A DNA stretch of 27,505 nt, taken from Pinguiococcus pyrenoidosus. Lineage: Eukaryota; Sar; Pinguiophyceae; Pinguiochrysidales; Pinguiochrysidaceae. Of the stretch, positions 9,901-17,324 are shown in pieces (position 1 is the first letter of the stretch; every line of letters begins with the position of its first letter). The notes beneath the pieces were generated by a model, which was given only the letters and a program-made list of their open reading frames with translations, was not told where the DNA came from and searched no databases. The translations under genes and the position numbers were made by a program. Location: positions 1 to 27,505 of the forward strand of contig JAAMXY010004272.1 of assembly GCA_019677205.1 (NCBI GenBank). The letters run 5' to 3'.

Positions 9901-12900
9901 CATCGGAATACTCGGCAAAGCCTTCCTGGTCCACTTGCTCGTCGTTGGTTGTGCCGAGGCAGTATGCCGGCCTCGCTTCCTCGGCGCAATCGCACGCAGC
10001 GCAGCTCCGATGCACCAAGCCTTCAAGCAAAGACCAGTACAGCTTCCGAGCGACGTCGAGCAGAACGCCGTCGAGGATGCCGGCGACGACAAGTCCGCAC
10101 AGAAACGGCCAAACCTCATCTTCGAGCCTGCTCACGCTCTCCCCGTGAAACATGCCGGCCAGACGCGCTGCGGGAGCCTTCCCGCCTTGGCAGCCAACCT
10201 CTTCGAGATGTTTCACGAGATCCCCCGGAGAGTGAATGCCGATGCTCTCCATCCTCCTGGCGTTGCGCAACAACCATTCGGACGCTTTCCCTCCGGCCCT
10301 CTGCTTCACCGGGGTGCCGAACAGAATGTGCGACAGCAGGAACAGACCACAGCAGTCTCGGCTCTTTGCTTCCGTGGCAAGATTCGACGACAATGACAAC
10401 CGTGACAGCGACGTCGACATCTTTCTCCATACACGTTGGAACAAGGCCAGGTTCTTCAATCCGCGTTTTGGAAGCCAGCCGCTGCGGGACGCACACACTC
10501 CAAAGGCGGCGACGAAAGGGCGCAACTTGTACAGGCATCCCCAGAGAAGCCAGCTCGCCCATCTCATCCCGTCGCGGAGCTCCGAGCGTAGCTTCTCGTC
10601 TATGGGGGAGGCCTCCTCGTACTCGGAGGCTGCTCGGGCAGCATTCTCAACCACGTCGGCAAGAATCCAGAGGCTACGTAGGAAACTCGACGCGGCGTGG
10701 CTCACGATGCCTTGGTCGTCATCGGCATGCTTCACGGCTTCTACGTGGCCCTCCAATTCGCCGTAGATGCAATTGAACGCCGCTTCCGCAAGGAAAAGCA
10801 AGCGCAGGGACAGCAGCGAGTAGCCCTCCGCCGAATGGGGATTGCTCCACGCGGGGTGTGCCTCCGAGTCTTGTCCCCAGTACAACCGCAGACACCACGA
10901 AAACTCGACGGCGGCGTTGCCCTCCCCATCCGAGCCGTCGTTGACCATGTCGGAGAGACCGCCGACAACTTTCTTCACCACCACGGAGATCTGCTTGGGA
11001 GACGAGAGACTCGAGAACAGACATCCATAGGTCGCGTATAGCCGCCCTGCGTCAAGGGCATTCTCCTTCTCTGCGAGAAAGCCACAGTCGACGAAGATGT
11101 CGGCGAACGAGGCCTCACCTACGCGCTTGAGTGAGTCCCGCCAAAGGGCTTGCAAGCCCTCAAACCATCCAGGAAGGTGGATAACAAGATCATTGTGCAC
11201 GAATCGGACGCTCCTAGCGAGCGGCAGAGCCCAGCTGGGAGCGTCGTCATCGTCTCCAAACTGCATAGATGGCCAACGACGGGTTGGCTCATGCAACTCG
11301 CATCCAGCCTCCTCTTCCTTGCTGCTTCGTCTGTGGGAATGCACCGAAGCCGTCTCCCATCCAGACTGGTCCAATTCATGTTCAGCTCCGCGATCGCCTT
11401 CTGTCGTGGTGAACTCCGGAATCAAAGCCGTGAGAGCACCAGCCGTCCCCGCACCTTCGTCGTCCGAGGAAGCGCCAGCCAGATCCTCCCCATCGACAAT
11501 CATCTGCGAGTCCTCCCTCGCCCCCCAGCCGAAACCGCTGATATGCTCCTCTGTTTCCCCTCTTGCGCTGCTTGGCTCAGCCGTCTTCCGGCGCTTTTGG
11601 CTCCGCCATCTTCCCATGTTACCAGAGCGTCTCCTTCGCTTCAGTTCCCCGCGATGCGAAACAAGCCCAGAAGGCCTTTCCAAAGCATCCGCCAGGTCTA
11701 CAGCTGTAGACCGTTGGTGCCACCTGCGACGTGGTCGTCTTCTTCGGGAAAAGTACAGGGCACGCAGCGCCCGTTCTGGCATGAGGAGATGCCGGTGGTG
11801 GGACGAAGCTTCCACCGCTCCGTTTGTGGCGACATCGCCTTCCCCATCTATGCAGGTGACGGAGGCCGCGTCGGATTCACACTCTTCGACTTCGTACAAG
11901 CCTGTGGATTCCGCCCGGCTCAGTCTCTCTGGATTCTGACGCGACTCCCGAGACGCGCGCGTCTCAGCTTGCGTTGCGGGAATGCTTCGCATCAGTTTCT
12001 CAACCCAGTCAACGGAATGGCATCGCGATGAGGCGTAGCTGCGCAACCGAACGACGACCCGATCCACATTCAGTCTGTGCTCTTCAAAGTTGTGACCATC
12101 CAAGTGCAGATCGTGCAGCTCAGCGCCTCTATATTTGCAGCGTTTGCCGCCCTTGCCCCGAAGCTTGATGAACACCTCACGCCGCAGTTCAACCCGCAGG
12201 GGATGTAGGTCCCCTGCCCCCGGTCCAAGCTCGACAAGGCCGCCGCTGCTCTTCGTGAGTCGGAGCAACGTCCGAACCAGCTGCTCAGGCGGTTCTGCCA
12301 AGGCGACTGCCGGCGCCGAGCCGCAGCTGTCGAGTGCACTCTCAAGCTCCTCTGCTGCATCGGCCATGTCCTGAACCAAACGAAGGACGGCGCTGCCGAG
12401 CGCCTTTGCTCCAGTCTGCTTCTGCTTCAGTGCCTCCGCGAGCCACTCGGCGATAAGCTTTTCCCGTTTTCTGCCGTAGGTACCGGACGCAAGCTCCGCA
12501 CACACGACGGGGAGGCGCCAGCGACTGTCCACGACGGTGACCAGATCCTTCCAGGACCACCTCGACTTGTTGCCCTGGGAGATGGTGAGGTCATGTCGAG
12601 ACACGCCACGGTCTCGTAAGACCTGCCTGCACAAGCTTGCGAGGCCATCCTCGTCTCCAGCGGCCGCCGGGGAGCCGCGAGCCCAATCCTCCAGCGACTC
12701 AGGTACGCGCGCGACGGCGACGCGGGACTGCACGCGCCGGCCCATGAAGATGGGTTCGTCGTCTTCGTCATCTTGCGCGAGATCAACGATGTCCTTGACC
12801 ACATCCACGACAGCGCCGGGAGCCAAAGACTCTCCTGCTGGCGACGTTGCGGCCATGATCAAGGGCAATGGATCCGCCTCTTCGCAGCGTGCGACCTCGT

Positions 12901-13912
12901 TCGCACATCGCTGCTGACGCGCTACTCTTGCACGGGATGGTCTCTTCCGAGGCTTCGCCTTTGTCCTCCTGCGCCCTGCTTGCTGACTTTCCTGCGCACC
13001 TGCCAAGTCCTGCAGAGCGCAAGATGCTGCATCGCGTCCGCTCTCAGTATCCCGGTCTCCATGGCTGGCACCCGGCGCTGCACGCTGTTTCTCCTGGGCA
13101 GCGGCGGCGCTGGCTTTCCGATGCCTTCGGAGAGCCACCAAGAAGTCCGTGAGATCCGTCTCTGGATCGAAGCTGTGGCCACAGTCGACGTGAAAGGAGC
13201 CGCAGATGCTGCAACGGCCCTTGGTCTGCCTCTTCCGTTTGCCGCGGAACGGATCCGTCGCAGTCACGTACTGCAAGGCGACTCCACGGTCCCAACGGCG
13301 CTCTACCGTCAAAAAGATGTCCACGCTCACGCCTCCGTCGGCATATTGATTCACCTTCTTGAGCTTCCCGTCGCCGCCCGGTCGATTGCTTCCCGGAAAG
13401 CACCTCCGCGCCGCGAAAACGAAGCTGCCGACTCGCAGGTCTGGTCGGTTGCAGCTCTCCAAGAGCTCGTTCTGTCGCCGCACGACTGGATCCTCTTCTT
13501 GCTCGAGTCCCTGTTCTGCTGATCCCGATTCCTCTGGCCTTTCTAGGTCTTTGTGCCCTGTGACGTCCTTATCTACTTGGTTGTTGACGTCCTCATCTAC
13601 TTGGTTGGTGACGTCGTCGTCGTCGTCGTCGTCGTCCTTCGGTTCCAAGACTTTCAAACGGAGCAGACGGCGTCTCTGGCGCTCTAATCGCTTTCGCCGT
13701 TGGTGCCCAACGCTTCGGCGCTGCGCCAGAAGCACTTGCGCAGCACTGCTGAGGCCGATGGAGGCCGTGGCGCACAGTTTTCGCTGGATCTTGCGATGGA
13801 TGCGCAGGAAGTCGAAGCGTTTCCATTCGTCTTGTGCCTCGTCTGGCTCCTGTGGCTCCTCGGGCCAGCTTTGCGTGGCACAGGAGGCGTTTGACTCCGC
13901 ATCAGATTCCAT
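6959..13912 (-). CDS. Giant intronless ORF, 2317 residues, function unknown
   Basis: The frame starts at ATG 13912 and runs 6954 nt to the stop at 6959 without interruption, unlike every intron-rich neighbour. I recognise no family. The N-terminal third is charged and low in complexity: acidic and basic blocks, eight Asp at residues 93-100, and short repeats around VTNQVDED/VNNQVDKD. A possible zinc site is CSICGSFHVDCGH (residues 234-246, C-x2-C-x6-C-x-H). Several Arg/Lys-rich stretches resemble nuclear localisation signals (for example RRRTKAKPRKRPSRARVARQ). From about residue 930 onward the sequence is mostly Leu/Ala-rich predicted helix with no long membrane spans. That suggests a HEAT-like helical scaffold, interrupted by an acidic Glu/Val/Ala repeat at about 1795-1818. 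The layout is reminiscent of large nuclear scaffolds, but that is only a shape comparison. Short in-frame introns cannot be excluded. Confidence 0.75.
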   Translation of the reverse strand: MESDAESNASCATQSWPEEPQEPDEAQDEWKRFDFLRIHRKIQRKLCATASIGLSSAAQVLLAQRRSVGHQRRKRLERQRRRLLRLKVLEPKDDDDDDDDVTNQVDEDVNNQVDKDVTGHKDLERPEESGSAEQGLEQEEDPVVRRQNELLESCNRPDLRVGSFVFAARRCFPGSNRPGGDGKLKKVNQYADGGVSVDIFLTVERRWDRGVALQYVTATDPFRGKRKRQTKGRCSICGSFHVDCGHSFDPETDLTDFLVALRRHRKASAAAAQEKQRAAPGASHGDRDTESGRDAASCALQDLAGAQESQQAGRRRTKAKPRKRPSRARVARQQRCANEVARCEEADPLPLIMAATSPAGESLAPGAVVDVVKDIVDLAQDDEDDEPIFMGRRVQSRVAVARVPESLEDWARGSPAAAGDEDGLASLCRQVLRDRGVSRHDLTISQGNKSRWSWKDLVTVVDSRWRLPVVCAELASGTYGRKREKLIAEWLAEALKQKQTGAKALGSAVLRLVQDMADAAEELESALDSCGSAPAVALAEPPEQLVRTLLRLTKSSGGLVELGPGAGDLHPLRVELRREVFIKLRGKGGKRCKYRGAELHDLHLDGHNFEEHRLNVDRVVVRLRSYASSRCHSVDWVEKLMRSIPATQAETRASRESRQNPERLSRAESTGLYEVEECESDAASVTCIDGEGDVATNGAVEASSHHRHLLMPERALRALYFSRRRRPRRRWHQRSTAVDLADALERPSGLVSHRGELKRRRRSGNMGRWRSQKRRKTAEPSSARGETEEHISGFGWGAREDSQMIVDGEDLAGASSDDEGAGTAGALTALIPEFTTTEGDRGAEHELDQSGWETASVHSHRRSSKEEEAGCELHEPTRRWPSMQFGDDDDAPSWALPLARSVRFVHNDLVIHLPGWFEGLQALWRDSLKRVGEASFADIFVDCGFLAEKENALDAGRLYATYGCLFSSLSSPKQISVVVKKVVGGLSDMVNDGSDGEGNAAVEFSWCLRLYWGQDSEAHPAWSNPHSAEGYSLLSLRLLFLAEAAFNCIYGELEGHVEAVKHADDDQGIVSHAASSFLRSLWILADVVENAARAASEYEEASPIDEKLRSELRDGMRWASWLLWGCLYKLRPFVAAFGVCASRSGWLPKRGLKNLALFQRVWRKMSTSLSRLSLSSNLATEAKSRDCCGLFLLSHILFGTPVKQRAGGKASEWLLRNARRMESIGIHSPGDLVKHLEEVGCQGGKAPAARLAGMFHGESVSRLEDEVWPFLCGLVVAGILDGVLLDVARKLYWSLLEGLVHRSCAACDCAEEARPAYCLGTTNDEQVDQEGFAEYSDGPVQVAQSAEATDSAAGTADQERVAVHFRRAEVIAVAALRVQRLVRALGWHSKLIDCMEHLWQSAGALAPGNTNRFRRSHSFPALEKVVLPMTLCSGAFASSQAFSEEVDSFFGLTLPESLSERLALSLQLKVSQHGGRSPSLQKHLLPLVQAEAALGQLLATVLLSTAKKADMLRRRIPKKLKPLVGTRAGEKMVPYRACLRALLAIWDHPGQHGGPDMLPVAWHTLSQILCDHDNQPLWKTDPVCAHLMIQALVALPSYAVDSTQKADRIMGIMLDVLLTLAKGSSLAPEPPKGASSNASSTGLSDDQQKLLDWVGGNQQTPTESSSPEVASRAAMPRRNTGTVTALTWAQTFGCICLCVAAHFDSFMSHRSLPSVMKLISKCSEVEEMLTESVFVLLLVLAARILGRRQGPDTPRVSVDVPNVSGVGAVPPGPSLTGAPSSDAAATSEEAGALEQAEQVEEDEEVEEAGEVEEAGEVEADSFDDFPMCAVIDPDQQICDALAADLLQRILSIVGGVLRSAPACQGDDAGSSLAPLWRFVPGILSMLTHHGFSCPLACHERLIKMLLAYERRRSRALSRPMLLSAVLGRIGQGILDGDALPWRKLLMCDNEAADLTRGAWISAALTLWLPASGGHRYSAGLPRWSKGEFQQGIWGAEKLIFGEAERGASIGHCPFGLPPGGVWRLLHRLGTVCDGIQTEWQAAAGDVRIRACLGKKHAVVLSAIGDALGENLAHLCQVEKEVGSGLARESSGMGALRSRLETSLEIAKVLALLVVSLLSRLPPQVCKHQVVLSVPCMQVIAAALRLSELARSGVANQNESVFHYALHRCIQWTAVSDTHKSSGVVDALSILAGILVGEAVTGQESATLRRATARALASIGPDERTEEAAMDVEASQTATAMERLGYKSCTSASLHTKQTRLVLLKGLRIELERRSMNGEAHAMSVLLGLHVDLRGLLQEGGLGEHPARLQATLENIMR
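8455..8532. repeat. Imperfect coding repeat in the giant ORF (Glu-Val-Glu-Glu-Ala-Gly)
   Basis: The plus strand shows repeated CCTCCTCAA/CCTCCCCAG words. On the coding (minus) strand they translate to an acidic array including EEVEEAGEVEEAGEVEAD. It is a flexible acidic linker between helical segments and a likely site of length variation. Confidence 0.7.
13613..13636. repeat. (GTC)8 microsatellite encoding eight Asp residues
   Basis: Eight perfect GTC triplets on the plus strand read as eight consecutive GAC (Asp) codons in the giant minus-strand ORF (residues 93-100). Next to it, about 13560-13612, an imperfect repeat of roughly 24-27 bp encodes DVTNQVDE/DVNNQVDK. Confidence 0.85.
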
Positions 13913-14339
13913 CTGTGGCGCGCTTTGGCGCCCGCATCGCAGTCCTCGAACTCGCGAACCGGCGACGAATTCAAACGAAAAACGGCGCCAAAATCAACGA
14001 TGAAAACAAGACTTTAAAGCCCTCCTTCCAATTTCCATCGTTCAACAGCGTCCGCTCCATTCTTATCTTCATCATTCATCTGCTCCTTCAGTCTTATTTT
14101 GCTATAGTTTGAACACACCCCTGTTGCTGCCGCCGTCCCGAGAAGTCTCTCCATGCGCCTCCAGAATTCTGCCACCTCGGCTTTTGTTTACTGACGATAC
14201 TTTGAGAATCGCCGCCGGGGGATTCGTGGCCAAGGTTTCTCGTTCGGGCCGCTTTGGGAACGACTCGTGACGCCTCGGGATCTGTCGTCCAGATCGTCCG
14301 AGATGTCTGGGAATCTGGTACTGTTGTGCCTTCGTTTAC
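13913..14339. promoter_or_regulatory. Divergent intergenic region between giant ORF and PH-TPR gene
   Basis: This 427-bp interval lies between the ATG of the minus-strand giant ORF and the first in-frame ATG of the plus-strand PH-TPR gene. It must contain both promoters and leaders, unless the PH-TPR gene has further 5' exons here. It is moderately AT-richer around 13980-14115, with TTATTTTGCTATAG near 14093-14107 as a possible TATA-like element. Assignments are weak. Confidence 0.35.
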
Positions 14340-14418
14340 ATGTTCGCCTCGTTTACATATTCGCCTCGTTTACACATTCGCCTCGTCTCTATGTTCGCCT
14401 CGTTTGCATATTCGCTCG
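14335..14418. repeat. 17-bp tandem minisatellite, about five copies
   Basis: Units begin at 14335, 14352, 14369, 14386 and 14403. The consensus is TTTACATATTCGCCTCG, with substitutions mainly in the first eight bases; the last unit is one base short. The array covers the presumed start of the PH-TPR coding sequence. Since 17 is not a multiple of three, a frame through it has a 17-residue period. Confidence 0.85.
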
Positions 14419-16291
14419 TCCTCTTCTTCGAGAATCAGCGTAGTGATAATGCATTTCTGCGTGTCTATCAGGAAGATCCCAATCGCTTTGTGCTCTCGGC
14501 CTTGTCCACGTCGCCGCGGTCCTCGGTGGCGGATTCGGAGGAAGCCTCCCGGAAGGAGCTTCCCAGCTTGCGAGGGGAAAGCATAGAGGATTCGGAGGTG
14601 AAGTTCTTAAAAAACGAGTCGGCAATCTAGGCATTCATATGCAAGAAACAAGCTGACCATTTATTACTGTGCAGGTGTGGCGCGGCTGGCTCGAGAAGCA
14701 AGCCGATGTGCTGGGTACCTGGCGACGGCGCTACGTTGTCCTTCGCGGAGCGGTGATGATCTACCACGCGGATCAGGTATTTCGATGACGGTTCTTGTAC
14801 ATGATGGAGACGTCTCACAGTGTCCATGAATCTCACCAACACTGGGGAAAGGTCAGCGACCAAGAAATCGGCTCGGAGCTTGAGATGGCGAGGGGTGCTC
14901 TTCTGCCCCTCTCCGTGGAGCCGGTCGTGAGCGACAGTCGCACCTTTAAGATTTCCGCACTGGATCAGGTGGGAAAGCCGTGCATATTCGCCGAGTTTCA
15001 CCACCGAGGATCAAGCGAAACGACAAAGCCTGACAAAACCCCAGGACTTCGACTCCGGGGCGCGCTTCATCTTCCTGCGCGTCCAGCACGATTTCCAGCG
15101 GAAGAACATCATGAACGTCTTTCGAGAGGTGCAACCTGGTCGACCTTGCTAGGCGGAGGCCATCTGGTGATGCTCGCGATGCTCCCCTTCTTAGGTCTGC
15201 GATCGGCATCGAGAGCTCGAGTTCATCATGCAGTCTCCAAAGCGGTTCCCCTCGCCGGCTCCGGTCGAGACGGTTCGCGGCACCGCCTTCGCCATGGCTG
15301 GTATGATACACCCATCATCAGACTGCCCCAAATTGAAGATGGTCCCAAGCACATCACTCCAAACGACTGGGATAGGGTTGATCGAACCAGCGCTGTCGTA
15401 CCTGCGAGCGTCGGTCGAGAAGCATCCGGAGGACTGCGTGGCCATCGCACACCTGGGTGACGCCCTTCATTGCCAAGGAAACCACATGGAAGCAGCGCGA
15501 ATGTACCGCAAGGCCCTGGAAATCAGGTAGCGACGTCGATGGCTATTATAGCGACGTCGACGGCTTTTATAGCGACGTCGACGGCTTTGCCGCAAAGTCT
15601 TGTGACGCGCAATTATACTCAAGAAGGGCCCCTTTGTCTGCAGTCGCGACTACGACAGGGTGAAGCTCAACCTCTCCGTGCAGTACATGATCTTGAAGAC
15701 CTATGACGCAGCAGAAGAGCTTCTCGAAGCGCTCCGCGTGCAGCGGCCCGATGACGTCTACATCCTCAACAACCTTGCAATCTTGGCGCAGGAGGTGAGG
15801 TATCCAAGCCTCCGCTGTGGCAGACTTGCTGGGTTTAACGGCCGGCGCATCTTGGGATAAGAGAGGGGACGGGGAGAGAGCGAAGCAGATCCTTCTCACA
15901 GCGCTCCAGAAGGACTCGAAGGACGTAGACACGCTCGTCAACGTCGGCAGGTAATGGCGTCGTCCTTCTCGAGGACTGCCGTCGCTGGAGCTGACCACCC
16001 AAGGCCGCGCACTGCGCACCCTAGGCTTGCGCTTGCCGCTGGAGACTACGACGAAGCCCAGTTTGCCTTTTCGTCCGCCGCATCCATCTGTCCCGACGGC
16101 GCGGACATCCTGCTCGGAATGAAGCTATGCGAAGAGCGGAATCCACAAGGATTGGGAAGCGCTCAACTGGCGCTGGAGCGTGCGTAGCGTGCGTAGCGTG
16201 CGTAGCGTGCGTAGCGTGCTTAGCGGGCCTAGCTTCAGTGGAAGACGGAAGCCTGGCGAATGGAGCGACGACCAAGACAGCAATGCACTAA
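14340..16291 (+). CDS. PH domain plus TPR-repeat protein
   Basis: The model has ten exons: 14340-14597, 14675-14776, 14852-14968, 15045-15128, 15195-15300, 15376-15526, 15644-15794, 15862-15950, 16025-16179 and 16239-16291 (421 residues). The nine introns are 59-117 nt. A pleckstrin-homology domain starts near residue 88 with WRGWLEKQADVLGTWRRRYV followed by VLRGAVMIYH. It continues through SRTFKISALDQDFDSGARF to the C-terminal helix (REVCDRHRELEFIM). Helical tetratricopeptide repeats follow from about 222 to 400, for example AIAHLGDALHCQGNHMEAAR and VYILNNLAILAQERGDGERA. PH domains bind phosphoinositides or proteins and TPRs bind proteins, so a membrane-linked adaptor is inferred. The start is uncertain: the first in-frame ATG lies in a minisatellite, 14391 is an alternative, and more 5' exons may exist. 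The acceptor at 14851 lacks a pyrimidine tract. The last junction is inferred from phase and the 59-nt intron size; without it the protein ends at the TAG at 16185. Confidence 0.75.
15528..15590. repeat. 21-bp tandem repeat x3 at the 5' end of an intron
   Basis: Three units (15528-15548, 15549-15569, 15570-15590) share TAGCGACGTCGA followed by a GGCTTTTA-like half. The array begins one base inside the donor GT (15527) of the sixth PH-TPR intron. Each unit contains the palindrome GACGTC. Only the first unit retains a GT, so only it can serve as donor. Confidence 0.85.
16179..16232. repeat. 9-bp tandem repeat x6 spanning a 5' splice site
   Basis: There are four perfect CGTGCGTAG units followed by CGTGCTTAG and CGGGCCTAG. 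In the PH-TPR frame each unit reads Arg-Ala-stop, so six in-frame TAG codons follow one another. Each of the first four units also contains GTGCGT, the same donor sequence used by intron 1 of the ERV41/46 gene. The first of them is the predicted donor at 16180. Confidence 0.88.
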
Positions 16292-16309
16292 GGCGTTTGA
16301 ATGGCATTG

Positions 16310-17133
16310 TCATGCAAACGCACTCTCATCAGGTTCTTGCTCCCATCGAGAACCGATGTCCCACTTTCTAATCCACCGAGCGGCCATCTTGTCTGCCGCA
16401 TCGGTGTTGATCTTCTGCGCCCATGCCAACTCGCGATCTAGCTCTCGTTCCAACGCTGTCCCTCCCCCCTCCCGCTGGACCAACGCCTCCTTCTGTGCTA
16501 ACAGCGCTTCGCACAGCTTCTTCTGAAGCACATCTGCCGGTAACCGACAGAAATTGGCCATATTGGGACAGCCTCGCGGGTCTCTTTGATCCACAAGCTT
16601 GCCGATGTCATCTCCTGCACGCCATCCAAAAACCACAAAATCCCTTAGCACACCCCACGAGGACCCAAAGAGCCAAAACCCTCCTCACCTTCTGAGCAGA
16701 TCCACACGCCCGGATAGCCATCCAGCTCCACATAGCCGTCGCCCGGACTCGTGCGACTCTGCTCCGTGGGCCACTGGATGGAATACCACCAGCGGCGCAG
16801 CAGTTTCTGCGCCAGCTCGCCTTTCTTTAGCTCGTAGAACTCGGAGATCGCGCTGTCTGCCGCCTTGCTTGCTCGCGGAGGCGTGGCGGGCGCCTTGGCT
16901 GCCTTCGAGCGGGCTTTCTTCGACTCCCGCTTTCTCGCCGGTCCCGCTGCGGAGTCGTCTCCGTCCGCCTCGCTCTTCGCGCGCTTCGGCGCGCGTTCGC
17001 GATCCGCGCGGTTCCGGTTGCGTCTCTTGAGCAGCTCGGCCACGGGGATGTCGTCCTCGGAGTCACTCATGACCACTCCACGCAGGCGCGCCGGCGCAAA
17101 ACAGGGCGATTTGAACGGGTCGTTGGGCGCCAT
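16310..17133 (-). CDS. Unknown basic, probably nuclear, protein
   Basis: Two exons are predicted, 17133-16689 and 16614-16310, with a 74-nt intron (249 residues). An internal ATG at 17070 gives a start with the typical look MSDSEDDIPVAELLKRR (228 residues) and may be the real one. The N-terminal part is lysine/arginine-rich and disordered, with nuclear-localisation-like runs such as RERAPKRAK and RKRESKKARSKAAKA. A compact region follows: ISEFYELKKGELAQKLLRRW, then WYSIQWPTEQ, GYVELDGYPGVWIC and, across the junction, DQRDPRGCPNMANFCRLPAD. The aromatic/Pro pattern suggests a small folded domain that I cannot name. The C-terminal third is charged helix, probably coiled coil. The stop lies only 18 bp from the predicted end of the convergent PH-TPR gene. 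The spliced frame is well supported; the function is not. Confidence 0.72.
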
Positions 17134-17324
17134 TTTTCTTTCTGTTTTCAGGAAAATATTTCAAAGTTTCATCTTACGTCTCTAGAAATAAATTATTAGC
17201 GTGCTTTTATCAGAACTTGAAACGGTTTCATCGTGAAGAGCCTTTGCACCAGAATAACAGTTGCAGAACTGTTTGAACCGCTCAGAGAGACGAGAAGAGA
17301 AGAGAGGGCCATCAGCGCCACAAG

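Noticed and set aside
9589-10776. 395-residue plus-strand open frame
   Set aside because: It lies antisense to the giant ORF. The translation is Arg/Ser/Pro-rich without motif, as expected for a shadow of a GC-rich coding strand.
6959-13912. Giant ORF as a mobile-element polyprotein
   Set aside because: No reverse transcriptase, integrase, protease or capsid motif, and no terminal repeats at its flanks.
14335-14419. CRISPR-like array
   Set aside because: The 17-bp units are directly adjacent without spacers, in a eukaryotic intron-rich context; it is a minisatellite.
16180-16371. Frame reading Arg-Ser-Val repeats through the 9-bp minisatellite
   Set aside because: It is only the repeat read in another frame. 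Joining it to the PH-TPR gene would need a frame change without a splice site.
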